Assembly (NCBI GenBank): GCA_049679965.1 | Contig: JBAUGX010000178.1 | Location: forward strand, 1 to 28,489 | Direction of reading: 5' to 3' | DNA: 28,489 nucleotides | Source of the DNA: 2-12-FULL-65-11 sp049679965 | Lineage (GTDB): Bacteria > Acidobacteriota > Vicinamibacteria > Vicinamibacterales > CAVVIG01 | Shown here: positions 6,995 to 14,753 of the stretch, piece by piece | Position numbering within the stretch: position 1 is the stretch's first letter | How the letters are laid out: every line of letters begins with the position of its first letter | Notes under the pieces: model-generated | Database searches by the model: none | What the model was told of the DNA's origin: nothing | What the model saw: the letters and a program-made list of their open reading frames with translations, nothing else | Translations under genes and position numbers: made by a program

Positions 6995-8686
6995 TTACTT
7001 CCCGAGCGGGCTCGGGACCACCGGCGGCTTCTGCAGGATGTCGCGCGTCCTCTGGATCTCCAGCTCTTCAAACAGGAGGCTGGGCGCGATCACTGACGCC
7101 GCCGTCGCCCCGTTGAGGCGGTAGTTGTAGAGCGTCCGCTCCTGAGAGGCTTCGAGAATATCCCTGAAGGACGTTGACGCGATGCCGCCGAAGCGCAGTC
7201 CGCGCACCAATTCTTCCTTGCCGTCCGGCGTCACCTTGAAGGCCTGAAGAATCACCGGACCGCCAGGACCTGCGGTCCCGATGTCGGCCGGGTTGGCGAC
7301 CGATCGCACGATGTAGCCAAACGGCTTGTCCTGTACCTTGAGCAGCTCGAGGTACTTGCCCTTGAGAGTGGCCGCCGGAACAGCCTGTGCGCTGCTCAGC
7401 TGGAACACTCCGGGTTGGACAGTGCCGGTGCGGCCATGGCCGTTGGACTGCGGCAGATTCCTCTGTGGGGTACGGCTCGTGAGCAGCGTGACGAGCCGCC
7501 CTTTGTCCACCAGCGTCACGTCCTGGGCACGCACGGCTTCATCGTCGAGCACGTAGGCGCCAGGAACCGGGCGCCCGTCGAATTCCTTGAGCGACGGCGT
7601 GTCGCTCACCGAGAACGCGTCCGACAGGACGCGCAGTCCGATGCGCGTGAGAAACGGCGTCGCCTGCGCCTGCCCGCCACCGCCCCCTCGCCCACCGGCC
7701 TCGGCATCATTGGGACGCCGCGCCAGCATCAGCGGCACCAGCGTCTGCCGCACGATCTCCGCGCTGGCCTCGCCCTCGATCAGCACCGGTCCGGTAAACT
7801 CCTCGCCAATCGGCGCGGTTAGCTGGCTCTGGATGCGAGTCGCCACGCCGCGAGCCCGCGACAGCAGCTGCGGCATGGCCGGCAAATCTTCGAGCCGATT
7901 CTCGACGAGGCTGAAGAGATCCCGGACCGGCATGCCGTCGGCGCCCTGCGTTTCGGCCGACACGCGCAGATAGGCCAACTCGTAGGGCGCGACTGTTTTG
8001 AACCCTTCGGTGTTGAGGAAGTAGCTCGTGCCGCGCGTCTCCGACACCCACGCTTCGGTGGCATCGACGCCGGGGCCGGCGCCGGCGGCCGACAACTGAC
8101 GCACCCGGTCGGCCCATTCGCGGCGATCGGAGGCTGGCGGCGCGACCGACAGCACCATGTCTACCGGCTTCTCGCGCGAGAAATCCGGGAGCGCATCAAT
8201 GCCCGCCCGATTCTGGAACGTCGCCTTCTTCTTGGCAAACACGCTGACCGCGCGCTTGTACGCGGCGTCGGTCGTCAGCCAGATCTGCCGGCGCATGACG
8301 TCGTAGTTGTCGTCGAGCGCCGTGGTGCTGTCGCCGAGCACGGCCACGAGGCCGGCGCCCCGATCCTGGGTGATGAACCGCGAGCTGTCGAACGCGTAGT
8401 CACCGACGCGCACTTCGACCCGCAGCGACCGGCCTCGGGTATTGGACTCGTCCACCAAACCGCCAAGCCGGGCCACGGCGCGCATGGTCGTGGTCTCGCT
8501 GATTTCGTAGGCGATGTAGTACGGCGGGGGCTCGCCCGGCAGCCGCAATTCGGCCATCGAACGCTTCATCTCGTCCTGCATGGCCCTGAAGATGGGCGAG
8601 TCCTGGGCCTGCGGTCCTGGCGCCGGTGATAAGACGAGCGTGAGGACAGTCGCAAGAGCTGCGGTGGCGATCGGTCGCGCGCGCAT
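6995..8686 (-). CDS. pmbA: Exported TldE/PmbA-like subunit lacking the metal site
   Basis: This is a 563-residue member of the TldD/PmbA family. An N-terminal signal peptide (ATAALATVLTLVLSPAPGPQAQ) predicts export, unlike the cytoplasmic E. coli proteins. The protein aligns along its length with the neighbouring tldD product. For example, TGPVLIEGEASAEIVRQTLVP stands (in two halves, TGPVLIEGEA and EIVRQTLVP) where tldD has the HExxxH helix, so both metal-binding histidines are missing. The C-terminal cysteine of TldD is also absent (ATAASVIAPSLLFEE region). This is the pattern of TldE/PmbA, which in known systems forms a heterodimer with TldD around substrate peptides. It starts 7 nt after the tldD stop, so the two are probably one transcript. 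The substrate is unknown. Gene symbol assigned by subunit type. Confidence 0.85.
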   Translation of the reverse strand: MRARPIATAALATVLTLVLSPAPGPQAQDSPIFRAMQDEMKRSMAELRLPGEPPPYYIAYEISETTTMRAVARLGGLVDESNTRGRSLRVEVRVGDYAFDSSRFITQDRGAGLVAVLGDSTTALDDNYDVMRRQIWLTTDAAYKRAVSVFAKKKATFQNRAGIDALPDFSREKPVDMVLSVAPPASDRREWADRVRQLSAAGAGPGVDATEAWVSETRGTSYFLNTEGFKTVAPYELAYLRVSAETQGADGMPVRDLFSLVENRLEDLPAMPQLLSRARGVATRIQSQLTAPIGEEFTGPVLIEGEASAEIVRQTLVPLMLARRPNDAEAGGRGGGGGQAQATPFLTRIGLRVLSDAFSVSDTPSLKEFDGRPVPGAYVLDDEAVRAQDVTLVDKGRLVTLLTSRTPQRNLPQSNGHGRTGTVQPGVFQLSSAQAVPAATLKGKYLELLKVQDKPFGYIVRSVANPADIGTAGPGGPVILQAFKVTPDGKEELVRGLRFGGIASTSFRDILEASQERTLYNYRLNGATAASVIAPSLLFEELEIQRTRDILQKPPVVPSPLGK

Positions 8687-8693
8687 GGCAGGC

Positions 8694-10400
8694 CTACCTC
8701 GCCGCCCTGGGCGCCGACAGAATCGGCAGCGCCTCCATCGACTGCGCCTTCTTCTGCACTTCCACTTCGCTCACGAGCAGCGGCGGCGACGAAGCCGACA
8801 CCGGCACCCAGCCGCTTTCGGCGCCGCACACGCCGTTGAACACGTCGGCCTTGTTTCCGGTGGCGATGATCCGGGCGAAGGCGGTCAGCGGCGTGCCGAT
8901 GAGATCGACGCCGCGAACGAGCTCGGGCGCCCGTTTCTCGTCGGTATAGATCCGGTAGACCACGTTCGGCAGCACGTTAAACGCGTTGGGCGACCCACGG
9001 CCGGTGTTCGTGAACCCACCCTCGATGTTGTCGAAGAGCAGGCCAAAAGGCTTCCCCTGCTTCTTGGCCTCGGTTCTCAGCATGTCCGTCAGATTTTCAA
9101 ACGACATGCTCCGGCTCGATTCGACCACCAGATTCGACTGGCGCGACACCGGGACGTTGCCCGGCTCCGCGCGGCCATGGCCGTTGCTCCGCGCGAATCC
9201 GCGAATCGGCGCACGGTCCAGGAGAAACGTTTTCAGCACGCCCTTGTCGACGACCGTCACGCGCCGCCCCTTCACGCCCTCATCGTCGTACACGTAATGG
9301 CCCATCAGCTCGGTGCTGCCCAGCTTGGTGAGCGTCGGATCGAAGACGACACTCAGGAACGACGGCAGGATGGGCTGGTCCACCTTGGCGGTGAACGTCT
9401 GCCCGTCGTCGGCGCTCCGCTGGCGGTTCGCCTCGACCCGGTGTCCGAAGATTTCGTGAAAGAACACGCCGGCCGCCCGGCCCGACAGGATGGCCGGGCC
9501 CGAGTACGGATCGACGAGCGGCGCCTTTCGCAGCTGGGCGAGGAGGTCAATCATACTCCGAGCGTCGGACAGGAGCTGTTTCTCGTCGGGCAGCCCCTCC
9601 TGGGTCGTGGCGAAGTAGGTCTGATAGAGCGGCAGTTCCATGCCGTCGTCGGCCTTGGTGACGGCCTGGATGAAGAGCCGGAAGGCGACGCGGCCGCTCT
9701 CGACGCGCGAGCCCTCGCTGTTGGCGAAGGAGCGATTCACCGATTCGGCGGACAGCGAGACGTCGCTGCGATAGATCAGTGGGTCGTCGGCAAACGGCGC
9801 CGACACGCGGCGCAGGCGCGCTTCCCAGGTCTTCGTGTCGAGCGCATAGGAGATCGGCGCCCCCGTGAAGGTCTGCGGATCCTCGCGGGAAAAATCGGGG
9901 GCCGGATCGTCCTCTTTTACCTTGGCGGCCACATTGGTCTTCACGCGCGTCAGGCCTTCGGTGGCCTGCTTATAGGCGCGGTCGGTCGTCGTCCAGAGCG
10001 CCTGCCGAATCGGCTGCTCGTCGTCGGTCAGCGGCAGGAGGACCTGGTTGACGCGCGGGGCGGCTGCCCGGGCGTCGCCGCGGATAGGATGCGTGTTGTC
10101 GAGCGTGTAATCGCCGACGCGGACTTCAACGGTCGCAAACCGGCTGCGCGACTCGCCGCTGCGCTGGAGCGCCCCGAACGAGGCCACGATCTGCGCCGAC
10201 CGCTGGTCGGCTACCGTGTAGGCCACGTAATAGGCGGGCGTCTGTTCTTTGCTGAGCACCTGGAAGTTGCGCTGCAGCTCGGCCTGCAGGATGTCGAGGG
10301 TCGAGCCGGCCCCTTGCATCGGCCGCGATCCCAACCCCGGCACCACCCACAGCAGGGCGACAAAGGCGACAAGGCGCAAATGCTTCATATGAAACGGCAT
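8694..10400 (-). CDS. tldD: Exported TldD-like metalloprotease subunit
   Basis: This is a 568-residue TldD/PmbA-family protein with an N-terminal hydrophobic signal (LRLVAFVALLWVVPGLG). The catalytic motif HEIFGH lies at about residues 315-320, and a cysteine in GVCGAESGWVPVS (about 525) fits the third zinc ligand of known TldD proteins. It is therefore the catalytic half of a TldD/TldE pair, with the inactive half encoded 7 nt downstream. Known TldD/TldE process or degrade small peptides in the cytoplasm; here both subunits appear to be secreted, so the substrate is probably periplasmic or extracellular. Two ATG starts are possible (10400 and 10388), neither with a clear ribosome site; the longer is reported. 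A long open frame on the opposite strand is a composition artefact. Confidence 0.87.
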   Translation of the reverse strand: MPFHMKHLRLVAFVALLWVVPGLGSRPMQGAGSTLDILQAELQRNFQVLSKEQTPAYYVAYTVADQRSAQIVASFGALQRSGESRSRFATVEVRVGDYTLDNTHPIRGDARAAAPRVNQVLLPLTDDEQPIRQALWTTTDRAYKQATEGLTRVKTNVAAKVKEDDPAPDFSREDPQTFTGAPISYALDTKTWEARLRRVSAPFADDPLIYRSDVSLSAESVNRSFANSEGSRVESGRVAFRLFIQAVTKADDGMELPLYQTYFATTQEGLPDEKQLLSDARSMIDLLAQLRKAPLVDPYSGPAILSGRAAGVFFHEIFGHRVEANRQRSADDGQTFTAKVDQPILPSFLSVVFDPTLTKLGSTELMGHYVYDDEGVKGRRVTVVDKGVLKTFLLDRAPIRGFARSNGHGRAEPGNVPVSRQSNLVVESSRSMSFENLTDMLRTEAKKQGKPFGLLFDNIEGGFTNTGRGSPNAFNVLPNVVYRIYTDEKRAPELVRGVDLIGTPLTAFARIIATGNKADVFNGVCGAESGWVPVSASSPPLLVSEVEVQKKAQSMEALPILSAPRAAR

Positions 10401-10434
10401 GATAACGCAGTCGGCAGAGGGAATACGTGAAAAG

Positions 10435-10463
10435 GTCCGCCCGAAGGCTGGCTTCAGCCGGAC
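10435..10463. repeat. Imperfect palindrome between kinase and tldD
   Basis: GTCCGCCCGAAG (10435-10446) and CTTCAGCCGGAC (10452-10463) are 12-base inverted arms with two mismatches and a 5-base loop. It ends 4 bases before the kinase stop codon and lies in the short gap before tldD. It shares GTCCG and CTTCAG words with the palindrome at 2441-2486. A role as a transcript-end hairpin for the kinase is possible. Confidence 0.65.
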
Positions 10464-10467
10464 TTCT

Positions 10468-13203
10468 TCACTTCTTCAGCGCCGCGTCCCAGTCAAGGAC
10501 GACGGTGATGGGGGTTGCCGCGTTATCGTCTGCCGCCACATTCAAAAGGAACCGGCCATCTGGCGCAACGGCGTATTGAGCCCGCGATCGAAATCCCCCA
10601 GGAAGTATGCCGCCCCCTGAGGCGAGCTGCGTCGAGAACAAGGCGATTGGTGAAGAAGGATTCATGGCGCGGGCTTCGGGCCCCATGCGCATGACCACGG
10701 CCATCATCTTGCCGTCGGGCGCAACGTAGAAGAGCTCCCGACCGTCGCGCCGCCAGCGTGGAGCGATCCCGCCGGCGGTTGACACAGCCAGCCTGCCACC
10801 CTGTTCCGGGAACGCCTTGACGTACACCTCGTAGCGACCCGTCTCGTTCGAGGCATACGCCACTAATCGGCCGTCTGGTGAGAACTGACCCTGAACGTCG
10901 TCGAAGACGCTCTCCACAACGGGAAACGGCTTGGCGCCACCGTCGAGTGGCAACGCCCAGAGGTCCGACCCGTTCTTCGAGTCCTGCACGGCGTAGAGTA
11001 CGGTCTTTCCATCGAACGACCAATCCAGGGTGGACTTGTCCTGGCTGGTCACCAGGAGCGGGCGTTCGTCGGTCGCGCTGCTCGCGAGCTTCTCGAAGAC
11101 ATCGAACTTTCCGTTGCGGCTGGAGACAAATACAACACGGCTTCCGTCTGGCGACCAGACGGCGTTCGTGTCGATCTTCGTATCGAACGAGAAACGACCC
11201 GGGTTGCCTCGTGCGACGTCGATCAGCCACAGGTCAGCGTTGCTGGCCGCCACACGTGTGACGATCGCGCGCCGGCCGTCGGGATCGAGTTGCGGATTCG
11301 CGAACGACGTTTCGTCGGCAGGCAGCAGGTCGCCCAGGGCGTTGCCGCCGCGGTCGACCCAGGCCAACTTTCGTCTAATGGGCCCGCCGGCCCGATATGC
11401 CAGCACGCCCGTACCTGATACTGAAAAGGCCCCTCGAAACGTGCCAGGGTCGCTGGCGAGCGCCGACGCCACCGAGATGGATTCCTCGCCGAGGAGTCCG
11501 GTTGTGACATCGAAACGGCGCGCGATGAGCACCCCTTGAGACACGGACAATAGATAGCCGGGCGGAGCGTAGGCGGCTGCGGTTTCACTCTGCATGAGGC
11601 GCGTCGGTTCCCTGCCATCGAGAGATCCAACATAGACGCCTTGTACGTTCGCATCCGCCGCCGCGACAAAGACCAGGAACCGGCCGTCCGGCAGGAACTG
11701 CGGCCAGCGATAGCCGATGGAATCAGGCACAAGTCGCAGCACTTCTGACGGCAGCCCGCCCACAGCTGCCACCCTCGCCAACCCGGCGCCTGATTGCGGC
11801 GCAAAAAGGATGACACCGTCGCGGCTCCAGGTTCCACCGCGTGCGGCCGACGCGTCGGCCAGAACCCGAGGGGCGCCGCCCGTGAGATCGATCCGTTTCA
11901 GCTTGCCGTCGGCGAAGAACCCGAGCGAGCGTCCATCGGGGGACCAGAACGGGAACTCCGCGCCGTCGGTTCCGATCAGCGGCCGCGCGGCGGTCTGGTC
12001 AAAAGGACGGACCCACAATTGCGCGACACTGCCAGCCGGCGCCACGAACGCCAGCTGGCGACCGTCTGGCGACAGAGCAAGCTGTAGCAAACCGGCAGTC
12101 TGTGGGGCGACGACGTCGAGCCGCGTCGCGACTGCCGGAGGCGCTGCACGGCGGAGGTACAACGTCGCCGGCCACGCGAGCGCCAGCGCCGCAAGCAGCG
12201 CCACAGCCGCGACGACTCTCCAGGCGCCTTCCGGCTGCGTACGTCCGCCCAGGCCCGTACGTAGGCCGGACCCAATGAGGTCTGGCGTCTGTGCGCCAGA
12301 TCCCGCTTCAGCATGTGGGCCGGACCTTATCAGGTCCGGCTTATCCGCAATCCATTTCAGCTCGCGCAACAGGTCGCGCGCCGTCTGCCAGCGATCGTCC
12401 GGATCTTTTGCCAGGCAGGTGGTGACGATGCGCTCGAGCGTCGCCGGTGTCACCGGCTGCAGCATCGTCATCGCCGGCGGCTGCGCCGACATGATGGCGG
12501 AGATCAGACTCGCCTGGCTTTTCCCCTCGAACGCCTTCTTCCCTGTCAGCATCTCGTAGACGACGGCGCCGAATGCGAAGAGGTCCGTCCGCGCATCGGC
12601 CTCCTGCCCTTCGAGTTGCTCGGGCGCCATGTACTGGAAGGTGCCGAGAATCGTCCCGTGCTTGGTCAGCGTCGGCCCGACCGTCGGCAGGGCGGAATTG
12701 TCCGCCTGAAGGCGAACACTACGACTGACGGCCGTCTTGGCGAGCCCGAAGTCGAGCAGCTTGGCGCCGGCCTTCACCAGCATCACGTTGCCGGGTTTCA
12801 GATCGCGATGCGTGATGCCCGCGCGATGCGCCGCGTCCAGCGCGCTCGCCACCTGTATCGCGATGGTGAGCGCCTGGTCGATCGGCACCGGCCCCATCTT
12901 CAGCCGATCGGCCAGCGTCTCCCCATCGAGGTACTCCATGACCAGAAAATCAGTGCCGTCCTGATTCCCGATGTCATGGAGGATGCAAATGTGCGGATGG
13001 TTCAGCGCCGCCACCGCGCGCGCTTCGCGCTCGAACCGCTGTTTCAGATCGGGATCTGCGGCGACGTCCGCAGGCAGCACCTTGATCGCGACGATGCGAT
13101 CGAGCCGCGTGTCGCGCGCCTTGTAGACCTCGCCCATCCCGCCGCTCCCGAGCGGTGAGATCACTTCATAAGGACCCAGTCGAGCACCGCTCGTTAACGG
13201 CAT
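10468..13203 (-). CDS. Membrane Ser/Thr protein kinase with TolB/PD40 propeller
   Basis: This is a 911-residue receptor-like kinase. The kinase domain (about 10-285) has the Gly loop GSGGMGEV (19-26), VAIK Lys41, HRDLKPGN (132-139), DFG (151-153) and APE (193-195), so it should be active. A linker (288-327) leads to one membrane helix (about 328-348). The rest is an extracytoplasmic beta-propeller of PD40/TolB-like repeats with recurring SPDGRxLxF and WSPDGS motifs. The start is ATG 13203, giving MPLTSGARLGPYEV as usual in this family; an upstream frame extension to 13272 is not favoured. Two stretches look repeat-derived: SRSVRLQADNS (160-170) in the activation segment, and the linker residues 288-316, encoded by two palindromic elements. 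The target is unknown; gene clusters of two-component or other partners are absent. Confidence 0.9.
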   Translation of the reverse strand: MPLTSGARLGPYEVISPLGSGGMGEVYKARDTRLDRIVAIKVLPADVAADPDLKQRFEREARAVAALNHPHICILHDIGNQDGTDFLVMEYLDGETLADRLKMGPVPIDQALTIAIQVASALDAAHRAGITHRDLKPGNVMLVKAGAKLLDFGLAKTAVSRSVRLQADNSALPTVGPTLTKHGTILGTFQYMAPEQLEGQEADARTDLFAFGAVVYEMLTGKKAFEGKSQASLISAIMSAQPPAMTMLQPVTPATLERIVTTCLAKDPDDRWQTARDLLRELKWIADKPDLIRSGPHAEAGSGAQTPDLIGSGLRTGLGGRTQPEGAWRVVAAVALLAALALAWPATLYLRRAAPPAVATRLDVVAPQTAGLLQLALSPDGRQLAFVAPAGSVAQLWVRPFDQTAARPLIGTDGAEFPFWSPDGRSLGFFADGKLKRIDLTGGAPRVLADASAARGGTWSRDGVILFAPQSGAGLARVAAVGGLPSEVLRLVPDSIGYRWPQFLPDGRFLVFVAAADANVQGVYVGSLDGREPTRLMQSETAAAYAPPGYLLSVSQGVLIARRFDVTTGLLGEESISVASALASDPGTFRGAFSVSGTGVLAYRAGGPIRRKLAWVDRGGNALGDLLPADETSFANPQLDPDGRRAIVTRVAASNADLWLIDVARGNPGRFSFDTKIDTNAVWSPDGSRVVFVSSRNGKFDVFEKLASSATDERPLLVTSQDKSTLDWSFDGKTVLYAVQDSKNGSDLWALPLDGGAKPFPVVESVFDDVQGQFSPDGRLVAYASNETGRYEVYVKAFPEQGGRLAVSTAGGIAPRWRRDGRELFYVAPDGKMMAVVMRMGPEARAMNPSSPIALFSTQLASGGGILPGGFRSRAQYAVAPDGRFLLNVAADDNAATPITVVLDWDAALKK
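12256..12340. repeat. Two REP-like hairpins inside the kinase gene
   Basis: Copy A (12256-12286) contains GCCGGACC-CAATGA-GGTCTGGC, an 8-bp stem with one G-T pair. Copy B (12319-12340) is GCCGGACC-TTATCA-GGTCCGGC, a perfect 8-bp stem with a 6-base loop. The 15-base word CGTACGTAGGCCGGA at the start of copy A is repeated exactly at 27859-27873 in the intergenic element there. On the kinase strand, copy B gives residues 288-295 and copy A residues 306-316, both containing PDLIxSG. The reading frame is kept. Confidence 0.8.
12700..12717. repeat. Palindrome variant in the kinase activation segment
   Basis: GTCCGCCT-GA-AGGCGAAC is a near-perfect copy of the palindrome core seen at 6258-6277 and 6926-6945. 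It encodes kinase residues VRLQAD (163-168) between DFG and APE, where related kinases are expected to have only a short activation loop. The frame is kept. Confidence 0.55.
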
Positions 13204-13261
13204 AAGGATCGGTTGTTGCTGTGGACTTCCGCGAACGCCGCGAACCCCTTCACACGCGGGC

Positions 13262-13267
13262 ATTGTA
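13262..13267 (-). promoter_or_regulatory. Possible -10 box for the kinase gene
   Basis: TACAAT on the minus strand lies about 59 bases before the preferred kinase ATG at 13203. It is the same hexamer as proposed for the Uma2 gene. No good -35 hexamer is seen. If used, transcription would start downstream of the earlier in-frame start at 13272, supporting the shorter kinase. Confidence 0.3.
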
Positions 13268-13293
13268 CGCAATTCCTGTCCATAAGGAGCAAG

Positions 13294-13500
13294 ATGACGA
13301 TGCTAGAATTGACGCGTGGCCGGCGCCAGATGCTGGTCGATAAACTGCCAGATATCGCGAGCGTGGTCGTCGGCGCCTTGTTTTTTGGTCAGTTTCTCAC
13401 CGAACGGTCGTTTTCTCTGCCACTCGCACTGTTCGGTGTAGCCGGTTGGGCAATTCTTATCGTCTGCGCGTTCGTGCTAGCCGGAGGGCCTGAGTCATGA
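13294..13500 (+). CDS. Small membrane protein, two helices
   Basis: This 68-residue protein is predicted to have two membrane helices (DIASVVVGALFFGQFL and LPLALFGVAGWAILIVCAFVLA) joined by a short TERSFS turn. AAGGAG at 13284-13289 supports ATG 13294 or ATG 13300. A possible extended -10 box (TGCTAGAAT, 13301-13309) would instead favour ATG 13330. The frame is open back to 13213 across the divergent promoter region, which is unlikely to be coding. The stop overlaps the start of a second tiny gene (ATGA, 13497-13500). Its family is not recognised. The neighbours (a membrane kinase on one side, the lipid A operon on the other) do not reveal its role. Confidence 0.65.
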   Translation: MTMLELTRGRRQMLVDKLPDIASVVVGALFFGQFLTERSFSLPLALFGVAGWAILIVCAFVLAGGPES

Positions 13501-13613
13501 ATGGTTACTACGGTTACTACGTCACGGTTAGCGGGATCGTCCTGATCGCCGTCCTGATTACCTTGATGGACGTCATCTCTCGCCATCGGAAGCGAAAAGC
13601 TCATAAGAACTAA
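13497..13613 (+). CDS. 38-residue single-helix membrane peptide
   Basis: A 38-codon frame starts at ATG 13497, overlapping the stop of the previous small gene by 4 nt. The N-terminus is MNGYYGYYVTV, a Tyr/Gly-rich cap; then comes one hydrophobic helix (SGIVLIAVLITLMDVI) and a strongly basic tail (RHRKRKAHKN). The layout is that of a real single-pass small membrane protein with the basic end in the cytoplasm. Its TAA at 13611-13613 interlocks with the lpxB stop on the other strand. Coupling to the upstream gene is likely. It is shorter than most gene finders' cut-off, so it may be missing from existing annotations. Confidence 0.6.
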   Translation: MNGYYGYYVTVSGIVLIAVLITLMDVISRHRKRKAHKN

Positions 13614-14746
13614 CCGCCCGCAATTTGCAGAATCGCCTCGGCCGCGCGGCGGCTGGCGCCGGGGCCGCCCAGTTTCTCGCGCACGCGGGCCAGGCCAGCC
13701 CGGACCTTCGCGGCACGATTGGCATCGGTCAGCAGCGACACCGCTTCCAGCGCCACGGCTTCCGGTGTGAACGCGTCCTGCACGAGCTCAGGCACGATCT
13801 GCTCCCCTGCAATCAGATTGACCATGCCAATCGATTCGACCGTCACGAGCCGGCGTCCGATCTGATAGGTGATCGGCGACAGCCGGTAGACGACGACCAT
13901 CGGGACGTCGTGCAGCGCCGCCTGAACCGTCGCGGTCCCCGATGCGGTCAGCGCCACGTCGGCCGACGCCAGCACGGCGTCAGACTCCCCTTCCACAACA
14001 GCCACTCGCTCGAGCCCCTGCCGTCCGACCACGTCGAACAACCGGTCGTCGAGCCCTGGTGCCCGCGCGACGACAAACTGCGCGGCGGGGACGCGCCCGC
14101 GGATCAGGCGGCTGGCCTCGACTAGATCGGGCAGGATGCGGGCCACCTCGTTCGGCCGGCTCCCGGGAAACACCGCGACCGTCGACGCATCGGGCGTCAG
14201 CCCATGCCCGAGCAGGAACGGCTGGCGGGAGGCGGACGGCTGCACGAGATCGATGAGCGGATGGCCGACAAACTCGACGGGCACGCCGCCGGCCCGGTAG
14301 ATCGCTTCTTCGAACGGAAAGATGACGAGCACACGATCCGCGATCTCGCGAATCGTTTTCAGCCGGCCCGGACGCCACGCCCAGATCTGGGGGCCGATGT
14401 AGTAGACGACGGGAATACCGAGCCGCTTGACGCGACGGGCGAGCGGGACGTTGAAGTCGGGAAAATCGATGACGACGAGCGCGTCCGGGCGCTCCGCGCG
14501 GGCCGAGGCGACCAGCCGGCGGAGGGTCGCGTACGATCGCGGCAGCTTGGCGATGGCCTCGGTCAGCCCCGTCACGGCCAGGCCGCGGTAGTCGTCGAGC
14601 AGGCGCCCGCCGGCGGCTCCAAACTGCGGGCCACCAAGCCCTCTGACCGTCACGTCCGGATCGAGTGCACGAAGCTCTCGCACGAGCGCGCCGGCGTAGA
14701 GGTCGCCGGACGGCTCGCCGCAGGACAGGAGAAGGCGCGCGCCCAA
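13610..14746 (-). CDS. lpxB: Lipid-A-disaccharide synthase
   Basis: The 378-residue protein matches LpxB, the GT19 glycosyltransferase that joins UDP-2,3-diacylglucosamine and lipid X to form the lipid A disaccharide at the inner face of the cytoplasmic membrane. Diagnostic motifs are SCGEPSGDLYAG (about 8-19), VIDFPDFN, YYIGPQIWAWRPGR, FVGHPLID, FPGSRPNEV and TASGTATVQAAL. Length is normal for the family. The start is a TTG at 14746, chosen because it puts the LLLSCGEPSGD strand at the N-terminus as in other LpxB. It lies 7 nt after the inactive M16 gene, as the last gene of the run beginning with lpxD. It shows that the organism makes lipid A. Confidence 0.95.
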   Translation of the reverse strand: MGARLLLSCGEPSGDLYAGALVRELRALDPDVTVRGLGGPQFGAAGGRLLDDYRGLAVTGLTEAIAKLPRSYATLRRLVASARAERPDALVVIDFPDFNVPLARRVKRLGIPVVYYIGPQIWAWRPGRLKTIREIADRVLVIFPFEEAIYRAGGVPVEFVGHPLIDLVQPSASRQPFLLGHGLTPDASTVAVFPGSRPNEVARILPDLVEASRLIRGRVPAAQFVVARAPGLDDRLFDVVGRQGLERVAVVEGESDAVLASADVALTASGTATVQAALHDVPMVVVYRLSPITYQIGRRLVTVESIGMVNLIAGEQIVPELVQDAFTPEAVALEAVSLLTDANRAAKVRAGLARVREKLGGPGASRRAAEAILQIAGG

Positions 14747-14753
14747 AGAGCGA

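Noticed and set aside
8580..10430. Long plus-strand open frame (616 codons) across the tldD gene
   Set aside because: It lies opposite tldD, has Arg/Gly/His-rich composition with no recognisable domain, and is expected from codon bias on the opposite strand in high-GC DNA.
13204..13272. N-terminal extension of the kinase (23 codons)
   Set aside because: The family normally starts at MPLTxGxRLGPYE, and the extension is made of GVRGVRG-like repeat text downstream of a possible -10 box.
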